Notes: generated by a model not told the origin, from the letters alone. Positions 1 to 8,480 are shown, counted from the first letter of the stretch. The stretch is DNA of 46,274 bases from Oscillospiraceae bacterium (GCA_009777515.1 WRLR01000021.1:1-46274); one strand, 5' to 3'. Translations and numbers: made by a program.

Positions 1-823
1 CCAGCCTGGACCATCTTGTGACGGCGCCCGTGTAGATCGCCAGGAGTTGCGCGTGGTTCAATGTCTGCACAGGGTTTTGATCGTTTACGAGGAAGATAAG
101 CGCGTCCTTCCCTATCGGCTCCATGATGAATGACGACTTGTCAATGCCATTGTATTCATTCAGTTCGTCGAACACCGATTGGGCCGGCTCGTATACTATC
201 AGCAAATCAACGCTATCAAATGCCAGGTTGTAGAAAGACTGCGATGTCCTTGTATGGTTGATAAAAGACTCGGCTTCTGCCTGGCCCATGCCCGTGACGG
301 CGCGGGCCAGCATTACGGACAAGGGGATGGTCGCTGTGGAGCCGTCCACCCTGGGGTATTCTTCGCGCGAGAGGCGCAGTGGGACCCTTGGGAAGGTGTC
401 GCGGGTAGATGTCACAGGGATCGGGGCGGGCGTTGGAGTGGGCGCCGGTGTTGGTGTCGGGGTGGGCGTTGGAGTGGGCGCCGGGGTGGGCGCCGGTGTT
501 GGTGTCGGGGTGGGCGCCGGGGTGGGCGCCGGGGTAGGCGTCCGGGTTGGCGCCGTCTGCTGTGCCGGGTTCTCACTCGGACGGGCGGCTGTCGTAGTGT
601 CTGCGGCTACCTCTGCGGCTGCGGTTGCCGATGCCCCATCATCCGGGGGCGAGTCTTTATCGCCGCACCCGGCAAGGAGCGCTGCGCCCGCGACGAACAC
701 GGCTGCTGCCATAGCGACAGCGAACACGCGCTTTGCCCGCCGGGCGCCGACGGCATTCAAACCCCACAACCCACACGGCGTTTTTTGTTTCTCTATATTT
801 TTACAATGCATGCCAACCGTCAT
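1..823 (-). CDS. PstS-like substrate-binding lipoprotein, paralogue A (3' end beyond window)
   Basis: Reads leftward and leaves the window after about 274 codons. From the ATG at 821-823 the order is a short basic stretch, a hydrophobic signal segment ending in a lipobox (LLAGC), a Thr/Ala region, a long Thr-Pro/Ala-Pro linker (codons spanning about 415-550), then the start of a periplasmic-binding-protein-like domain of the PstS type ([13 protein letters not shown], where the DGST segment resembles the phosphate-binding loop). It is closely similar to the gene at 1021-4197, and the upstream DNA is also shared, so the two are tandem duplicates. The linkers differ: this copy has the longer Thr-Pro run and lacks the Ala/Gly/Asp stretch of the other. 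Start is uncertain because no Shine-Dalgarno sequence is visible and the frame stays open upstream. Extracytoplasmic lipoprotein is inferred; the ligand is unknown. Confidence 0.8.
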   Translation of the reverse strand, partial: MTVGMHCKNIEKQKTPCGLWGLNAVGARRAKRVFAVAMAAAVFVAGAALLAGCGDKDSPPDDGASATAAAEVAADTTTAARPSENPAQQTAPTRTPTPAPTPAPTPTPTPAPTPAPTPTPTPTPTPAPTPTPAPIPVTSTRDTFPRVPLRLSREEYPRVDGSTATIPLSVMLARAVTGMGQAEAESFINHTRTSQSFYNLAFDSVDLLIVYEPAQSVFDELNEYNGIDKSSFIMEPIGKDALIFLVNDQNPVQTLNHAQLLAIYTGAVTRWSRL

Positions 824-872
824 GCGCCAACAACATACAAATAACGCATGAAATATGCATGGCGGTCGTGAC
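813..872 (+). repeat. 60-bp dispersed palindromic element, copy 1
   Basis: One of three copies of a roughly 60-bp element (others at 4187-4246 and 41326-41384). The ends are imperfect inverted repeats: AACCGYCATG at one end and CATGGCGGTCG at the other, with an AT-rich middle. This copy covers the proposed start codon of paralogue A. Confidence 0.6.
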
Positions 873-944
873 CCAACTTTATCTGTTATGCTATTTTTCA
901 CACTTGCCTCCAAGCTCCGAGCAACGATTGAACGATTGTATATC

Positions 945-1020
945 CACGCCCGGATAGCGTGCTGCGGGCGCGTGAACATGATGCTTTGGATCGTGAACGT
1001 CCCATTGTTCCCGTTGCCCA
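945..1020 (-). pseudogene. Stranded fragment of a Listeria-Bacteroides (Flg_new) repeat gene
   Basis: Read on the minus strand this gives about 25 codons (GNNGTFTIQSIMFTRPQ and following) that match the C-terminal repeat of the intact gene at 4531-5826 (GNNGTFTIRSNMFTRPQ). It abuts the stop codon of the gene at 1021-4197 and is followed by the promoter-proximal DNA of paralogue A. It is best explained as the left edge of a tandem duplication unit made of the tail of the repeat gene, the intergenic DNA and the lipoprotein gene. Relative to 4320-4640, about 300 bp is missing between the shared intergenic sequence and this tail, with CCA at the join. Confidence 0.7.
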
Positions 1021-4000
1021 CTATCCGTCGGCATCCAGCGTGTCATAGCGCGACAGGCGCACGATCCATTCGCCGCGCTCATTGAGGAAGCCTTTTATCG
1101 ACGCGGTCTCGGCGTAAAAGATAGCGCCATCGCCTATGCCATCGCTTATGCCGTCGCCGTCAACGCCGCCACCGCCGCCTGTGTTTGCCAAATGCGACGC
1201 GCCTGTGTACCTGTAGCCCTCGAAACGGACAAAATAATAGTCCCCGCTAAATGCCACCTCGCCCCGCTCAAGATTATACACTACATTGCCCTCGCCCACC
1301 GGCACTGCCACCGCGCGTTCGCTGGAATGCGTACTGGCAATGATATAGTTGCTGCCAAAATTCGCGTATATGCTCGATTGCATCCCGTCGTACAGAGGCT
1401 GGATCAGCCAGCCGTTCGTCGGCGAGTACAAAATATCCGCGTCGTCGCCAAGATATTTAAGCCCGACAGCACCGTTGCCTTTATCGCCCTGCAGGCTAAG
1501 CGCCGCATAATCGCCATATACCCAGTGGATTTGAAGCTCTTCGCTGTTTTTGAATATGACATTGCCGTTTATGTCGATGACTTCCATGGCGTCGCTCATG
1601 CTGCCGTTGTCATATGCGGTGTACTGCCCCAGCATATACTCGGTAATTTGACCACCGCCCGCCTCGCTCGATGCATCCGCCGCGCCGCCGGGCGCGCCGC
1701 TCACGGGCTGCACCAGCCGATAATCTGAGCGATAGATGTACGAATAATATCGCTCTGTCAGTCGCTTGCCCGTTCTATCAATCAGCGTTATCGCACGTTC
1801 TTGGCTGTTTGCTAAATGGCGGTCGTCCACGATAAACGCCGCGCCGCTGTGCGTCGGGGAGATGTCTGTCCATAATGGATCGGTCAGCTTGTTGTAGTCC
1901 GTGTCCATCAAGCCCCAGAGATTGTACTGCATTTCGTTGACAAGTATGTATTCGTTCGACGAGTAAGCGAACAGGCCGGAAGACCCAAGCCATGACACGT
2001 CTGTTATATCGTCGGGGAACTTATATACCTCTTCGCCAACATTGTTGATCGCCACCAGCTTTTTGTCTCTTGATTTATAGTCAGGGAAGAAAATAAACAC
2101 ATCTTCATTGTATGTGATTAACGACACATATATTGAGTCGTTTATGCGAGCCCCGGCGCTGTCAATGAGATAGTACCCCTCATCCAGGTAATTATATACC
2201 CACCTGTAGGAATCGCCGACGCTGACGCCGGCGAGCATCGAAAAATATTCGTTGGTATCAAGCGTCAACACGCTGCCGTCCCCATTTATGACAAACTGCG
2301 GATGCCCAACAATGTCGCGGCGGTAGCCTGACAGGCTATTATCGGCTAAATCAATCGCGTAAAATAAAGACCCCGAGTCGCGGTTTTCATGGACTATTTC
2401 GCCGGAGGGGCCTATTACTGCGGAATAATCTATGTTCTCAATATCCGGCACCCCGTTTGCGCCGCGCTTGTAAATGATGGCGCTATAATACAGGGGGGCG
2501 TTGACAGTGTTTACTGTTTCGCCGCCGTTAAACACCTGCAACATTTCCACAGCATCGTAAATCGGTTCGACGACCAGCTCCCCGTCGCCGTTAATGAACC
2601 CGTGCAAGCCGCCAAAGGCGATGGGGAAGATATTTTGCGCTTCGCCGCCGCCCAATGCCACGTCGTCGGGAGAGCCCGCAGCAGGGCGCTTTATGGTGGA
2701 CAGCGTGTCCAGGGGGCGGTCGCCGTCGTCCACAGCAGGGCTGTATACGCCACCGTAGGTGCCTTTTTGCGCCACATAGCCCGCCGCCTCGATGAGCGCC
2801 TGGCCGTCCACGCTTGTCAGCAGATCGAACAGCTTGCGGGCGTTGCTGCCCGCAGGCTCGTTTGCCCGGATAACGGCATAGAAGCTCTGTGTGTATGGGT
2901 ATTCGCCGCTGCGGATTGTTTCGTTGTTGCAGGGTATGCCGTCGACGTCCAGCGCGCGCACGCCTTCCAGGTTAAACATATTGTTGAAATAATAGTATAC
3001 CGAGTAGCCGATTGCGTTGCCGCTGTTGTTGTACTCGGCGACGCTCTCGACCAGGCCCGACATTTCGGCGACGACGAGCTTGTTCGGCGCTTCCGCCATC
3101 TGGGCGCCTTCCATGACCAGGTTCTCCATCATGACCTGGCTGCCGGACGTTTTGTTTCGCTGGAACGCAACGATTTCATCGTCCGCTGCATTGGTTTTGG
3201 CAGGCAGGACAGACGGGGGCCGGAGCGCAGCGGCAATCACTTCAGCCGGCGTCATGTCTCTAACCGAATCCAGCCTGGACCATTTAGTGACGGCGCCCGT
3301 GTAGATCGCCAGGAGTTGCGCGTGGTTCAATGTCTGCACGGGGTTTTGGTCGTTGACGAGGAAGATGAGCGCGTCTTTTCCAATCGGTTCCATGATGAAT
3401 GAGGACTTGTCGATGTCATTGTACTCTTCCAGATCTGTGAATACAGATTCCGCCGGCTCGTATACTATCAGTAAATCCGCGCCGTCAAAGGCCAGGTTGT
3501 AAAAAGATTGTGTGGTCCGTGTATGGGTGATGAAGGAATCAGCCTCTGCCTGGCCCATGCCCGTGACGGCGCGGGCCAGCATTACAGACAGCGGGATGGT
3601 CGCAGTGGAGCCGTCCACCCTGGGGTATTCTTCGCGCGAGAGGCGCAGTGGAACCCTTGGGAAGGTGTCGCGGGTAGATGTCACAGGAATCGGGGCGGGC
3701 GCAGGAGTGGGCGCAGGTGTTGGTGTCGGTGTGGGCGCCGGGGTGGGCGTACGGGTCTGCGTCCTCTGCTGTGCCGGGTTCTCGCTCGACCGGGCGGCGG
3801 CTGTCGTCGTTTGCGCGCCCTGCGCGTTTTGTGCCGCGCCCCCGTCGCCGCTTACGCCTTCCGCGCCGTTTGCGCCGCCTACATCACTAACGCCGTCTAC
3901 GCCATCCGCGCCATCCGCTTCCGCGCCGCCGCCCGCGCCGCCCGCGCTTGCGGCTGCTGCTGCGTCTGCGGTTGCCGCTGTGTCTGCGGTTGCCGTTGCG

Positions 4001-4197
4001 TCTGCGGTTGCCGCTGCCCCATCATCCTGTGGCGAGCCCTTATCGCCGCACCCGGAAAGGAGCGCCGCGCCCGCGACGATCATGATGGCAGCCAGAGCGA
4101 CAGCGAATACGCGCCTTGCCTTCCAAGTGCCGACGGCATTTACGCCCAATGACGTTTTTGTTTTCTCTATATTCCCACAATGCATGCCAACCGTCAT
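1021..4197 (-). CDS. PstS-like substrate-binding lipoprotein with C-terminal WG repeats, paralogue B
   Basis: About 1058 residues from the ATG at 4195-4197; the frame stays open to 4275 but no upstream start has a ribosome-binding site. A signal segment ends in a lipobox (ALLSGC), followed by an Ala/Gly/Asp-rich stretch of about 80 residues, a Thr-Pro linker, and a PstS-like solute-binding domain ([13 protein letters not shown]; later YTGAVTKWSRL and SGSQ, which is typical of phosphate-binding relatives). The second half consists of diverged WG/KWG-like repeats (GFINGDGELVVEPIYD; GLMDTDYNKLTDPLW; GFLNERGEWIVRL), a beta-rich module common in surface proteins of anaerobes. Cell-surface binding or sensing is inferred. 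No permease or ATPase of a Pst transporter lies nearby, so transport is not supported. Tandem paralogue of the gene at 1-823. Confidence 0.85.
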   Translation of the reverse strand: MTVGMHCGNIEKTKTSLGVNAVGTWKARRVFAVALAAIMIVAGAALLSGCGDKGSPQDDGAAATADATATADTAATADAAAAASAGGAGGGAEADGADGVDGVSDVGGANGAEGVSGDGGAAQNAQGAQTTTAAARSSENPAQQRTQTRTPTPAPTPTPTPAPTPAPAPIPVTSTRDTFPRVPLRLSREEYPRVDGSTATIPLSVMLARAVTGMGQAEADSFITHTRTTQSFYNLAFDGADLLIVYEPAESVFTDLEEYNDIDKSSFIMEPIGKDALIFLVNDQNPVQTLNHAQLLAIYTGAVTKWSRLDSVRDMTPAEVIAAALRPPSVLPAKTNAADDEIVAFQRNKTSGSQVMMENLVMEGAQMAEAPNKLVVAEMSGLVESVAEYNNSGNAIGYSVYYYFNNMFNLEGVRALDVDGIPCNNETIRSGEYPYTQSFYAVIRANEPAGSNARKLFDLLTSVDGQALIEAAGYVAQKGTYGGVYSPAVDDGDRPLDTLSTIKRPAAGSPDDVALGGGEAQNIFPIAFGGLHGFINGDGELVVEPIYDAVEMLQVFNGGETVNTVNAPLYYSAIIYKRGANGVPDIENIDYSAVIGPSGEIVHENRDSGSLFYAIDLADNSLSGYRRDIVGHPQFVINGDGSVLTLDTNEYFSMLAGVSVGDSYRWVYNYLDEGYYLIDSAGARINDSIYVSLITYNEDVFIFFPDYKSRDKKLVAINNVGEEVYKFPDDITDVSWLGSSGLFAYSSNEYILVNEMQYNLWGLMDTDYNKLTDPLWTDISPTHSGAAFIVDDRHLANSQERAITLIDRTGKRLTERYYSYIYRSDYRLVQPVSGAPGGAADASSEAGGGQITEYMLGQYTAYDNGSMSDAMEVIDINGNVIFKNSEELQIHWVYGDYAALSLQGDKGNGAVGLKYLGDDADILYSPTNGWLIQPLYDGMQSSIYANFGSNYIIASTHSSERAVAVPVGEGNVVYNLERGEVAFSGDYYFVRFEGYRYTGASHLANTGGGGGVDGDGISDGIGDGAIFYAETASIKGFLNERGEWIVRLSRYDTLDADG

Positions 4198-4246
4198 GCG
4201 CCAACAGTGTATAAATAGCGCATGAAATATGCATGGCGGTCGCGGC
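4187..4246 (+). repeat. 60-bp dispersed palindromic element, copy 2
   Basis: Nearly identical to copy 1 at 813-872, which follows from the tandem duplication. Recognisably related to the independent copy at 41326-41384, sharing CCAACCG-CATG at the left end and ATGCATGGCGGTCG at the right. It covers the proposed start codon of paralogue B. Confidence 0.6.
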
Positions 4247-4450
4247 CCAACATTGCCTGTTTTATTATTTTTCACACTTGCCTCCGAGCTCCGAGCAACG
4301 ATTGAACGTTTGAACGATTGAATATATCCATTATATTATTCATTATGCACCGATATAAATCAAGCTACGAGCAAATTAAAGGGCGCCCGCGCAAGCGGAC
4401 ACCCCTTATAGATCAATCGTATTACATCACTATCAATATATCATACAGTG

Positions 4451-4544
4451 TCAGCCAACCTACATCAACCAACATCAATCAACCTACATCAGTCAACCAA
4501 CATAAATCAACCAACATCAGTCAACCTACATCAGTCAATCCTAA
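4451..4544 (-). repeat. 14-bp tandem array starting in the stop codon of the Listeria-Bacteroides-repeat gene
   Basis: On the minus strand the gene at 4531-5826 ends in TTAGGATTGACTGA, where TGA is the stop. This 14-mer is followed by units of the form TGTAGGTTGACTGA, giving six 14-bp units and one shortened 10-bp unit with a few substitutions each. The array therefore begins in the last codons and extends downstream. The remaining DNA to the next gene, about 4276-4450, shows no further structure. Confidence 0.85.
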
Positions 4545-5826
4545 CCCAAATAGCGTACAGTCGGAGGGTGCCGTTGAAGTTGCTGAACGTAAGGCCCGCC
4601 GGCAGTATGGCTCCAGTGCCGTTGGGGCTCGTGTTCCACTCCCGGAAAGCGTACTGCGGGCGCGTGAACATGTTGGACCGGATCGTGAATGTCCCGTTGT
4701 TGCCGTAGTCGACGAAATCCGCGCCGACGCCGCCGTTGGCGTCGTAAACAATGGATGACTCGCGCTTCCACTGGGCGTACAGGTTGACGTTGCCCGTGAT
4801 GTTGATCACGTTAAAATTCTGGTATGATGCGCCGGAGCCGTCGGCGGCTGTGTTCCAGCCGTCAAATGTATACATGCTTCTTGTATAGCCCTGATCCATA
4901 ATCAAATAGCTGGTGTTCGAGTTGGCCGGGTACGCGTTGACGGACCCTGTCCCGCCGTTGGGATAATATGTGACATTGTAAGTCACGACCGTCGGCCCGA
5001 AGATATCCGAATCGACCCACAGCGCCGGGTATATAAGCCCCTTAGACGTCCTGTTCCCTATGTCGCTCTGGAAAGTGCGGAACCTGTTCCTGCCCTCATT
5101 GCCCAGTTCTGCCGCCATACCGTTTAAATCGCCCGGAGAGCGGAGCCACATCAAAAAGAAATTCGTCGTCGGATCCGGTAAGTTAATTTTCTGCACGTTA
5201 GCAGCCGCGTAGGCGTTGCTCGGCTGGTCGGCCAGGTTGTTGTTGCGTTGGAAATGGATGTTCGAAAGGAAATTCGCCGACTCGCTGTAGCTCAGCGCGA
5301 ATGCGATGTCATTGCCTATACCAACCTGGTAGGCGCTCGGTACGCTGAGGCCGTCGGTCATCGCCGCGACTGTGTTGGACGTGCCCAGGGCGTTGACGGC
5401 GTTGTGCTGTAAGGTGTAGCTGCGCAGCCGCGCGCTGGCAGGGAGGACGTCTTCCCAGTTGGCCGCTACGGGTACGCCCGAAAACCAGTGGTTTATCCTG
5501 TCGCGGATGAACGATGTCATATACTTGGCGTCATTCCCGTACGAGAAGTACTGCCATGCGGGATTTCCGTAATAATTGCCGCCGATAATGTTGATGAAAT
5601 CCGCCCGTACAATTAACGAACTGTTTCCGTACCTTGCGATCTCCACCCAGTTGGAGCTGTCCCCGGTTTGGTTTGGGGTGAGTATCCTGCCGTCGACCGC
5701 TACCGGGCCGGCGCCGGGCGCCGCCGAAACAGACAGCATCGGCAGGGCTGCGGTCAGCATCATGGCTATGGCCATCACTGCAGCCAGTAATTTCTTTTTG
5801 GTTATTTTTGAATTTGCCTTTAGCAT
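4531..5826 (-). CDS. Secreted protein with DUF6273-like domain and two Listeria-Bacteroides repeats
   Basis: 431 residues. The start is well set: AGGAGGG lies a few bases before the ATG at 5824-5826. An N-terminal signal peptide (basic KITKKK, hydrophobic core, AxA-type end near SVSAAPGA) has no lipobox cysteine, so secretion is likely. Residues about 45-270 resemble the DUF6273-type domain seen in surface proteins of Clostridia, with FFLMWLRSPG and YPALWVDSD as typical landmarks. Residues about 280-430 contain two Flg_new repeats (YYPNGGTGSVNA...FDGWNT and YDANGGVGADF...FREWNT...LYAIW), beta-grasp modules related to internalin B-repeats. No LPXTG anchor or dockerin is seen. Function unknown; an adhesion or surface role is inferred from the repeats only. 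Its 3' end seeds the 14-bp array at 4451-4544. Confidence 0.85.
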   Translation of the reverse strand: MLKANSKITKKKLLAAVMAIAMMLTAALPMLSVSAAPGAGPVAVDGRILTPNQTGDSSNWVEIARYGNSSLIVRADFINIIGGNYYGNPAWQYFSYGNDAKYMTSFIRDRINHWFSGVPVAANWEDVLPASARLRSYTLQHNAVNALGTSNTVAAMTDGLSVPSAYQVGIGNDIAFALSYSESANFLSNIHFQRNNNLADQPSNAYAAANVQKINLPDPTTNFFLMWLRSPGDLNGMAAELGNEGRNRFRTFQSDIGNRTSKGLIYPALWVDSDIFGPTVVTYNVTYYPNGGTGSVNAYPANSNTSYLIMDQGYTRSMYTFDGWNTAADGSGASYQNFNVINITGNVNLYAQWKRESSIVYDANGGVGADFVDYGNNGTFTIRSNMFTRPQYAFREWNTSPNGTGAILPAGLTFSNFNGTLRLYAIWVRID

Positions 5827-6241
5827 AAACCCTCCTGATTAAAGAATAAATGAATAATATTAATTGCTTATTTATTATCTTATAAAACTAGTGCAAATGC
5901 AAGTAATTCTAAAATTTATCAAATGTTAATATATGCAAATATCTAACTAATGTTTATTATTAAGTGTTATCAAGCTATAGATAAAATTATTATACATTTC
6001 AAATTCTATGGATGATTCAGCAAACGCCATAACTGCTGCCAATTAATCATTGCAAAATTCATGAATAGCGTTATTTGTAATAAGTGGATTAAAAACATAT
6101 TTGGTCAAATAACCATTGCAAAGTATTAATTATTTGTCTATAATCGAAACGCCCAGGAAGATTTATTAATAATAATTAAGAATTATTGCGGAAAATTACA
6201 TAACTAAAAAACAGCATAGCACAGCGTAGAAGGAAGACACA
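5827..6241. other. AT-rich divergent intergenic region
   Basis: About 415 bp between the divergent genes at 4531-5826 and 6242-7057, much more AT-rich than either. It must hold both promoters, but with many TATAAT-like and TTGACA-like stretches I cannot choose particular ones. No RNA gene, repeat array or small reading frame with a ribosome-binding site was found. Confidence 0.5.
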
Positions 6242-7057
6242 ATGCGAAGGATTAGGAAAGACGAACTAAGGGCGCTATCGGTTTTTTATGCGGAACATAT
6301 GTATGAAATAGAACCTTTTCAATCAGCGATGAACGGAATAAACCCTCAAAAAGCAAAGTTCTTGATCGCTGAAAAATATTACGGGCAACTGGTCTATGCT
6401 TTGTATAAATATGCCGATATTTTTGTCAGCAGCAGCAACAGCAGCGGAGACGCTGCCGGCGGGGGCGGTATGTGCGGTGACAGTAACTGCGACAGCGGCA
6501 ATGGCGGGGGCGGTATGCGCGACAGCAGTAACGGCGGTACTACCAGCGGGGGCGGTATGCGCGGCGACAGTAACGGCGACAACGGCGACGGTAGCATCGC
6601 TGACGGCGGTAATGCAAGCGGCATGGGCAGTATCCGGGGGGCAATCATCGGCATCAACGGAAAGACGAATAAATTTCTCAGCTATGTCCCAATAGTCTTC
6701 GACATTTTAAGGATAGCTTTTTGGATGTGCTCTTTTACAGAGATTCGGCTCATCTTGCGCAACATGAGACCGTATAATGAAGTCCGCGATAGCAAATGGT
6801 CTAAAAAGCATATTGATGGCACGCCATATTATTTTGCGTTGTTCGCGATAGATAAAGAATCGAGGGGTACCGGGTTATGCGGGGAAATGCTTCAATATTT
6901 TTTTGATTATGTAAAAACGGTTCGACCCACAATCATACTGGAGACCCATACGGCCAAGAACGTGCCGCTTTACGAGCATTATGGCTTTGAACTGGCCGAG
7001 ACAAAAGAAAGCACGGACAGCAAAATTACCGAATACCGGATGATCAAAAAATTATAG
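6242..7057 (+). CDS. GNAT-family N-acetyltransferase with low-complexity insert
   Basis: 271 residues, preceded by AGAAGGAAG seven bases before the ATG. The C-terminal half has a GNAT fold: strand YYFALFAID followed by ESRGTGLCGEML, a version of the acetyl-CoA pyrophosphate loop (usual pattern R/Q-x-x-G-x-G/A), and PLYEHYGFEL near the end. The N-terminal part (RIRKDELRAL...FYAEHMYEIEPF) looks family-specific. Residues about 62-134 are an insert of Gly, Ser, Asn and Asp with recurring GGGGM-C/R-G-D-S-N blocks; such sequence is foreign to GNAT enzymes and probably forms a disordered loop. The substrate cannot be told. Confidence 0.8.
   Translation: MRRIRKDELRALSVFYAEHMYEIEPFQSAMNGINPQKAKFLIAEKYYGQLVYALYKYADIFVSSSNSSGDAAGGGGMCGDSNCDSGNGGGGMRDSSNGGTTSGGGMRGDSNGDNGDGSIADGGNASGMGSIRGAIIGINGKTNKFLSYVPIVFDILRIAFWMCSFTEIRLILRNMRPYNEVRDSKWSKKHIDGTPYYFALFAIDKESRGTGLCGEMLQYFFDYVKTVRPTIILETHTAKNVPLYEHYGFELAETKESTDSKITEYRMIKKL
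6425..6644 (+). repeat. Imperfect in-frame coding repeat within the acetyltransferase
   Basis: GC-rich sequence built from recurring GGCGGGGGCGGTATG blocks separated by GACAGTAAC-type stretches, at least three imperfect copies, all in frame. Encodes the Gly/Ser/Asn/Asp insert. The bounds are where the low-complexity codons begin and end. Confidence 0.7.
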
Positions 7058-7131
7058 AGATGCGCGTGCGCCATGCTATATGCCCCAGACTGCCAATGAA
7101 TGCCGGGACTTGTCGGTTTTGTGAACCAATC

Positions 7132-7950
7132 TCAACGGCTGTTAAAAGCGATCAGGTCGTCCAGCGAAACGTTTGCGTTTCTGTAACGCTCCTTGCCCTG
7201 TGTTTTATTCTTCCAGTCTATCGCGGCGGCAGGGCAATTGTGCAAGCAGGCAAGGCAATGCTCGCATTTATGTTGAAAATCGGGCTTGCCCGGTTTGTCA
7301 GGTTTGACCGGTTTGTCCGGTTTGTCCGGTTTGCCCGCTTTGTCCGGTTTGTCCGGTTTGTCCACTATTAATGCTATGTTGCCGGCAGGGCAAACTTTTT
7401 GGCACACCGCGCAGCCGCTGCACGAGGGGGCGACGCTGAAATCCTTGTCGCAGTCCTCGCCCGGATAGAATTTGTGTATCTGATTATTCGGAAACGCCAT
7501 TGTGCCGATCCGCTTTTTTTCTTGGTTTGCGACGGATTTAGCAATCCGGGCAATCTTCTCCGCAACTTTAGCGCGCAGTGCTTCGCTGTCTTTGGCTTCA
7601 TACCCAGGGAGATAGTTCGTTACCGAGCGCAGCTTTGCGCCATAGCTTAAATAGACATGATTACGCTCCAAGATTTTTTTAAGTGGGCCGAGCGTGTTCG
7701 GCGCCGGTCCGCCACAAGTGATAACGGCAAAAACATAGGCATTTTGGCTCGTTATCCGCATATTATTTGCGAAACGCTCCACCATGCGGGGCAAGCCCCA
7801 AAAGTAATTCGGAAAGACAAACCCTATAACGTCGTCATCGCAGACCGCCGCGCCTTTCATGGGCAGAACCGTCCCCCCGATTTTGCTTGCGATTTGGTTA
7901 GCGGCGTAAAGACTGTTGCCGGTTGAAGTAAAGCAGTAAATTGTCGCCAT
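7132..7950 (-). CDS. EFR1-family flavodoxin-ferredoxin protein
   Basis: 272 residues from the ATG at 7948-7950, which has AAAGGGG eight bases upstream; the ATG at 7968 lacks such a site. Flavodoxin-like N-terminus with FTSTGNSLYAA as the FMN phosphate-binding loop, then two 4Fe-4S clusters of the C-x2-C-x2-C-x3-C type (CSGCAVCQKVCP and CEHCLACLHNCP). Such proteins are cytoplasmic electron-transfer proteins of strict anaerobes; partner unknown. Between the clusters lies an insert of repeated Asp-Lys-Pro tripeptides (coded by 7284-7364) instead of the usual short linker. The MerR-type regulator at 7990-8421 lies 39 bp upstream on the same strand and probably shares its promoter. Confidence 0.88.
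   Translation of the reverse strand: MATIYCFTSTGNSLYAANQIASKIGGTVLPMKGAAVCDDDVIGFVFPNYFWGLPRMVERFANNMRITSQNAYVFAVITCGGPAPNTLGPLKKILERNHVYLSYGAKLRSVTNYLPGYEAKDSEALRAKVAEKIARIAKSVANQEKKRIGTMAFPNNQIHKFYPGEDCDKDFSVAPSCSGCAVCQKVCPAGNIALIVDKPDKPDKAGKPDKPDKPVKPDKPGKPDFQHKCEHCLACLHNCPAAAIDWKNKTQGKERYRNANVSLDDLIAFNSR
7284..7364 (-). repeat. 9-bp in-frame tandem repeat (nine units) between two Fe-S motifs
   Basis: Nine consecutive 9-bp units of consensus GTTTGTCCG on the plus strand, reading Asp-Lys-Pro or Gly/Val-Lys-Pro on the coding strand. Units differ at one or two positions. The length is a multiple of three, so unit gain or loss would keep the frame. Confidence 0.9.
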
Positions 7951-7989
7951 ATTTTTTGCCCCTTTCATATGGTCGGCAGTCGGCGATAT

Positions 7990-8421
7990 TCAATCGCCGC
8001 ACCGTATATCATTGAATATTTGGTCGATAAATTCGCCAATCCGCTTTTCGTTGCAAAGATAGGCGTCAATGCTGTCAACCATCGGCAGCAACTCCGTAAG
8101 CAGCTTCACTATTTTGCGGTAGTTGAGTATTGACCGGTTCAGCTCGACGATTTTCCCGTTCAATATCCGCCTGGCTATCTTGTTGCAATCCGTGTTGGGC
8201 TCGCGGGCATACAGCTCCTCCATGCTTTTCATCTCCGCAAGGGAGAAATGCGCATACTTCATCACGGCGATGTTTTTCAAAACCGTAATGTCGTTATCAT
8301 CGTAATAACGGTACCCGTTCTCGTGCCGCTTAGGCGAAAGCATGCCTTCCTTTTCATAATAACGCAAAGTATCGGCGGAGAACCCGGTTACCGCCGCAGC
8401 CTGCTTGATTGTCCACTTCAT
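7990..8421 (-). CDS. MerR-family transcriptional regulator
   Basis: 143 residues from the ATG at 8419-8421, chosen because GGGGGTGAT lies just upstream; in-frame codons to 8436 precede it. The N-terminal winged helix is typical of MerR (WTIKQAAAVTGFSADTLRYY, then EKEGMLSP and NGYRYYDDNDI), followed by a dimerising coiled coil rich in Leu/Ile/Lys. Only one cysteine sits in the tail region (RCGD) and one in CNKIARR, so this is not a classical metal sensor. The gene is preceded by a promoter with the 19-bp spacer characteristic of MerR control and a perfect palindrome (8457-8476), so autoregulation is likely. The EFR1 gene downstream is the probable co-regulated target. The inducer is unknown. 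Confidence 0.9.
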   Translation of the reverse strand: MKWTIKQAAAVTGFSADTLRYYEKEGMLSPKRHENGYRYYDDNDITVLKNIAVMKYAHFSLAEMKSMEELYAREPNTDCNKIARRILNGKIVELNRSILNYRKIVKLLTELLPMVDSIDAYLCNEKRIGEFIDQIFNDIRCGD

Positions 8422-8449
8422 TGTCATCACCCCCATTTGCTATAAAATA

Positions 8450-8480
8450 AATATAACATTGGAGCATGCTCCAATGTCAA
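8450..8480 (-). promoter_or_regulatory. MerR-type promoter with operator palindrome
   Basis: On the minus strand: -35 TTGACA (8475-8480), 19-bp spacer (8456-8474), -10 TATATT (8450-8455). The spacer holds most of a perfect 20-bp palindrome (8457-8476, core GGAGCATGCTCC). An overlong 19-bp spacer with a centred dyad is the standard architecture at which MerR proteins twist DNA to activate transcription. Confidence 0.85.

Noticed and set aside
258..851. Plus-strand Gly/Val-rich reading frames opposite the lipoprotein linkers (also 3512-4225)
   Set aside because: They are mirror images of the Thr-Pro and Ala/Gly linkers in the real minus-strand genes and have no ribosome-binding site.
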